A stretch of DNA of 64,000 nucleotides from Glandiceps talaboti. Taxonomy: Eukaryota > Hemichordata > Enteropneusta > Spengelidae. Below, one piece after another: positions 61,685 through 64,000 of the stretch (the stretch's first letter is position 1; each line of letters starts with the position of its first letter). The position numbers and the translations under genes were made by a program. The notes beneath the pieces are model-generated. The model had not been told where the DNA came from. It did no database searches and saw only the letters and a list, made by a program, of their open reading frames with translations. Where the stretch lies: positions 4,829,399-4,893,398 of the forward strand of contig NC_135567.1 of NCBI RefSeq assembly GCF_964340395.1. Reading direction: 5' to 3'.

Positions 61685-61815
61685 AGTATTTTCAAATTCC
61701 TGGGTATTCATCTTTCACATCGACAGTCTTGGCAAAGAAATACTGAACACCTCATAAAGAAAGCACAACAGTATCTTTATCTTATCAAACACCTACATTT
61801 AAGGACATTTCAAAC
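61685..61815 (+). pseudogene. Short LINE RT C-terminal scrap
   Basis: One frame reads SIFKFLGIHLSHRQSWQ and NTEHLIKKAQQYLYLIKHL, the same conserved 'FKYLG...NT..I.KKAQQRLY' region as in the minus-strand LINE at 46028-46486, then decays. Copy A keeps only the last part (AATCTTTATCTTATGAAACA near 52650), so the LINE predates the segmental duplication and was partly deleted in copy A. Confidence 0.7.
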
Positions 61816-62404
61816 GAGTCATCTATCACTTAATCTATCCTGAAAATTAGAATAATATATAATATCTGGCAATTATTTTTAAAATCCAATATTCGTATAA
61901 AATTTGAACGTATTAATTATCAGATGTCAAATGATATCTTTCTATTCTAACTAAAGGCTAACTCACTTATCCATAATTTTTCGAATTGTTCATATTCAAT
62001 TTGATTTTAGACTCAAAGAGAGTAACAATATTTTAATTACAGCATCTTTATCTGATTTTGTGATTTTTTTACAGTAAAGTTTAGAAAGGATTCTTGATGG
62101 ATTGCTTTTAACTATGTACTGTAAATTAATCTTTTTTTCTTCTTTTTTTCTTTGTTTTTGTGAAATGTTATTAGTGTATGAGCTGGTTCTTAAAATAAAT
62201 CATTATTACTATTATTTTCATTTATTATCATTAGTTACTATACTAATTATAGTTATTATCATAGTGGTGTGTAGAACAGACCAGTGGTGTTTTTACCGCT
62301 GTTACGGAATACAGAACACTGACATGCTCACATTACAACAATGTGTGTGGAGGTATACTATAAAGTGCTACTTAATGACCAGCCCACTGCACTCATCTCA
62401 GCCC

Positions 62405-62875
62405 GGCATAATACCACAGGGAGCCCAGGAATGGTGTTATAAACAAACAAACAAAGAAACAAACAGACAAACAAATAAATAAATAAAACAAATAAATAAA
62501 TAAATAAATAATAAACAGAAAAACCTAAATATATATACATGAGATTCTAAAGTAATGGATAACTATCAATAAACATATATGTATGTATATACCGGTCTCT
62601 GAATGAGAGAATATAGGATATGTTTCTATATATACCATCTATATGTTGTTAGTATAAATAGGATATATAGAAACAAATAGTCTATTATTTCAATAGTATA
62701 CAGACATGTATATACATATAGACATGTTTATAGACAGTTATCCATGAGTTTAACATATTTCATTTACCCATACATATTTATTTATTCTTTATTTATTGAT
62801 TTGTTTGTTTGTTTGTTTGTTCGTTAGATTGCAACACAGTTCCTGGGTTCCCTGTGCACAAACATGAAGTACATA
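62405..62875. mobile_element. Hairpin (foldback MITE-like) element, copy B
   Basis: More complete copy. CACAGGGAGCCCAGGAATGG (62415) pairs with CAGTTCCTGGGTTCCCTGTG (62837-62856); GGATAACTATCAATAAACAT (62559) pairs with ATGTTTATAGACAGTTATCC (62725-62744); the inner stem TGTTTCTATATATA faces ATATATAGAAACA (62620-62675). (AAAC)n and (AAAT)n runs in the left arm face (ATTT)n and (GTTT)n runs in the right arm. Confidence 0.8.
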
Positions 62876-63066
62876 TAGTTGGTTCTTACCTGTGTCATTC
62901 ATAATTTCAGTACTAAACTGATAATTTACTTAAACCCCAATTTGTTCTTGTTTTATAACATACACATAATGTATTTAATTTTGTTCCACACATTTTTGCT
63001 CTGGCATTTTTTAATAAGACTGTTGATATTACATTGCACCAGGCCTTGATATCATTGAGTTGAGCC

Positions 63067-63160
63067 CCCCCCCCCCCCCCCCACTGCCAATTTCAAAAAC
63101 TGGGTGACCACCCCCCACCAATCCACTGGACCCCCCCCCCTCCCCCCAGGCCGAAGAAAC
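63067..63160. repeat. Poly-C tracts
   Basis: C16-like, C6, C10 and C6 runs within 95 bp (63066-63147). Assembly length in such runs is unreliable. Confidence 0.85.
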
Positions 63161-63254
63161 TGACCGTCCCTAATACAACCTTGAATGAGATCTGTTCAAG
63201 CATGTCTGAGTTATGGCTTTGACAGGGAAAATTTGCAAACAAAATGCCTGCTAG

Positions 63255-63480
63255 GCGGCCATATTGGATCACATCATGAAAAAAATTGATGTGCATATGT
63301 ATGCTATTGTATGTTGCACCCTGTACCAAGTTTGAAAAAAATTGGTCCAGGCATCTTCAAGAAACGGCTCTGGACGGACGGACGGACGGATGCACGCACG
63401 GAAGCTCGGATGCACGGACAGACAGAACCCAATCCATAAGTCCTCGTCCCGGACTTTGTCTGGCGGAGACTAATAATGGG
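63255..63480 (+). mobile_element. Interspersed repeat with (GGAC)n tract
   Basis: CCAAGTTTGAAAAAAATTGG, GAAACGGCTCTGGAC, (GGAC)n with GCAC variants at 63371-63425, then CCCGGACTTTGTCTGGCGG and AGACTAATAAT. It has the same plan as repeat X (a '..atTGG..CAG..' phrase, a microsatellite, a short conserved 3' end) but a different sequence. This kind of microsatellite-bearing repeat is frequent in invertebrate genomes. Confidence 0.6.
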
Positions 63481-64000
63481 GACTTCAGTAACATAGACAT
63501 ACACAAGGGATTCTCTTTGCCGTATCCAATTGGTTCAGTAATATTAACAATGTTCTGTAGTCTAATATATTCCAAGCATTCTAACTTCTAGCATTCTACA
63601 AAGTAGGTGGCAATCTAGAAGGGAACTTCAGCTTCTTATACTGAATTTTTACTGTTACAGTCCCACATATACATTACTTGCTATATGAGTCACTGCCAAG
63701 TTCCTGTAGAGAGTATACTATACATACTACTATACAGTTGGTTAACTCACACTTGCATCTAACATACAAATATCCATCCTACTACAAGTGACCACGTTTG
63801 TCAGTTCTGCTGCTGTCTGCTACTTTCTACTAGTTGTACTACACAGTTCAGCTGGACAAGTACTTTTTGGCCACTACTAAACTACTCTTGTTGTATACGT
63901 TGACATCATACTGGTTCCATGTTCATTGCACAGATCGTTTCACTTCTTAAATACTCATAATTTGGTGAGAGAGTCCCCCAGCAGACATCACCAGACAATA
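63481..64000. other. Right-edge sequence, nothing recognised
   Basis: No coding or repeat structure seen up to the end of the window. Confidence 0.35.

Larger units (their letters stand above)
57180..63066. repeat. Segmental duplication, copy B
   Basis: Paralogue of 52500-54430. It is longer because of the expanded 17-bp minisatellite (57258-61237) and about 0.5 kb (61280-61770) absent from copy A. It lacks the SINE and the 4-unit 17-bp repeat. The match ends near GATATCATTGAGT, after which poly-C begins in B and unrelated sequence in A. Confidence 0.88.

Noticed and set aside
62102-62482. 126-residue frame in copy B as a gene
   Set aside because: Low-complexity, hydrophobic Y/I-rich then QTNK-rich sequence over T-runs and AAAC repeats; copy A does not preserve the frame.

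Overview
The window is animal (metazoan) nuclear DNA dominated by repeats and transposable elements. The evidence is a GT-AG intron in a transposase gene, several 5'-truncated non-LTR retrotransposons with their 3' tails, a tRNA-derived SINE with A and B boxes, remnants of hAT, tyrosine-recombinase and Ginger-type elements, an ankyrin-repeat exon with splice signals, and many dinucleotide and tetranucleotide microsatellites. A marine invertebrate is likely from the repertoire (Ginger-like element, YR element, microsatellite-bearing interspersed repeats), but the species cannot be named from sequence alone. No intact host gene was found; the only candidate host exon is the ankyrin exon at 40693-40785 on the minus strand.

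Layout. 1-14032 is a 48-bp satellite (A) with nested higher-order duplications of 2279 and 4167 bp. 14520-22515 is a 108-bp satellite (B) with a 12-mer higher-order unit of 1304 bp; a LINE 3' fragment (22545-23410) separates it from a degenerate, inverted block of the same satellite (23411-24350). 24345-25890 is a third tandem array with units of about 360 bp. 26575-39233 is bounded by 36-bp inverted repeats and contains a decayed Ginger1-type transposon: a split integrase zinc finger and start of the DDE core, a 42-bp coding minisatellite of about 50 units, a Ulp1-like protease and a PHD finger. That interval also hosts a Tc1/mariner-like scrap, a 113-bp tandem array, a copy of an interspersed repeat here called X, and a non-LTR retrotransposon. 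39900-43460 has further X copies, the ankyrin exon and a broken tyrosine-recombinase element. 45134-48948 is a large foldback structure with two 564-bp near-identical inverted arms around a minus-strand LINE fragment and microsatellites. 49425-50632 is a hAT transposase pseudogene.

52500-54430 and 57180-63066 are two diverged copies of one segment. One copy carries a SINE whose empty site is preserved in the other, and a 17-bp minisatellite has 2 units in the first copy and about 234 in the second. Both copies contain the same hairpin element. The right edge holds poly-C tracts and a (GGAC)n repeat.

The coding remnants act on DNA or RNA mobility rather than in a shared pathway. All are broken by frameshifts, stops or deletions, so the window behaves as a repeat-rich, gene-poor block. 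The most notable items are the Ginger1-like element with its expanded coding minisatellite and C-terminal PHD finger, the foldback element with internally repeated arms, and the 2-versus-234-unit minisatellite in paired duplicates.
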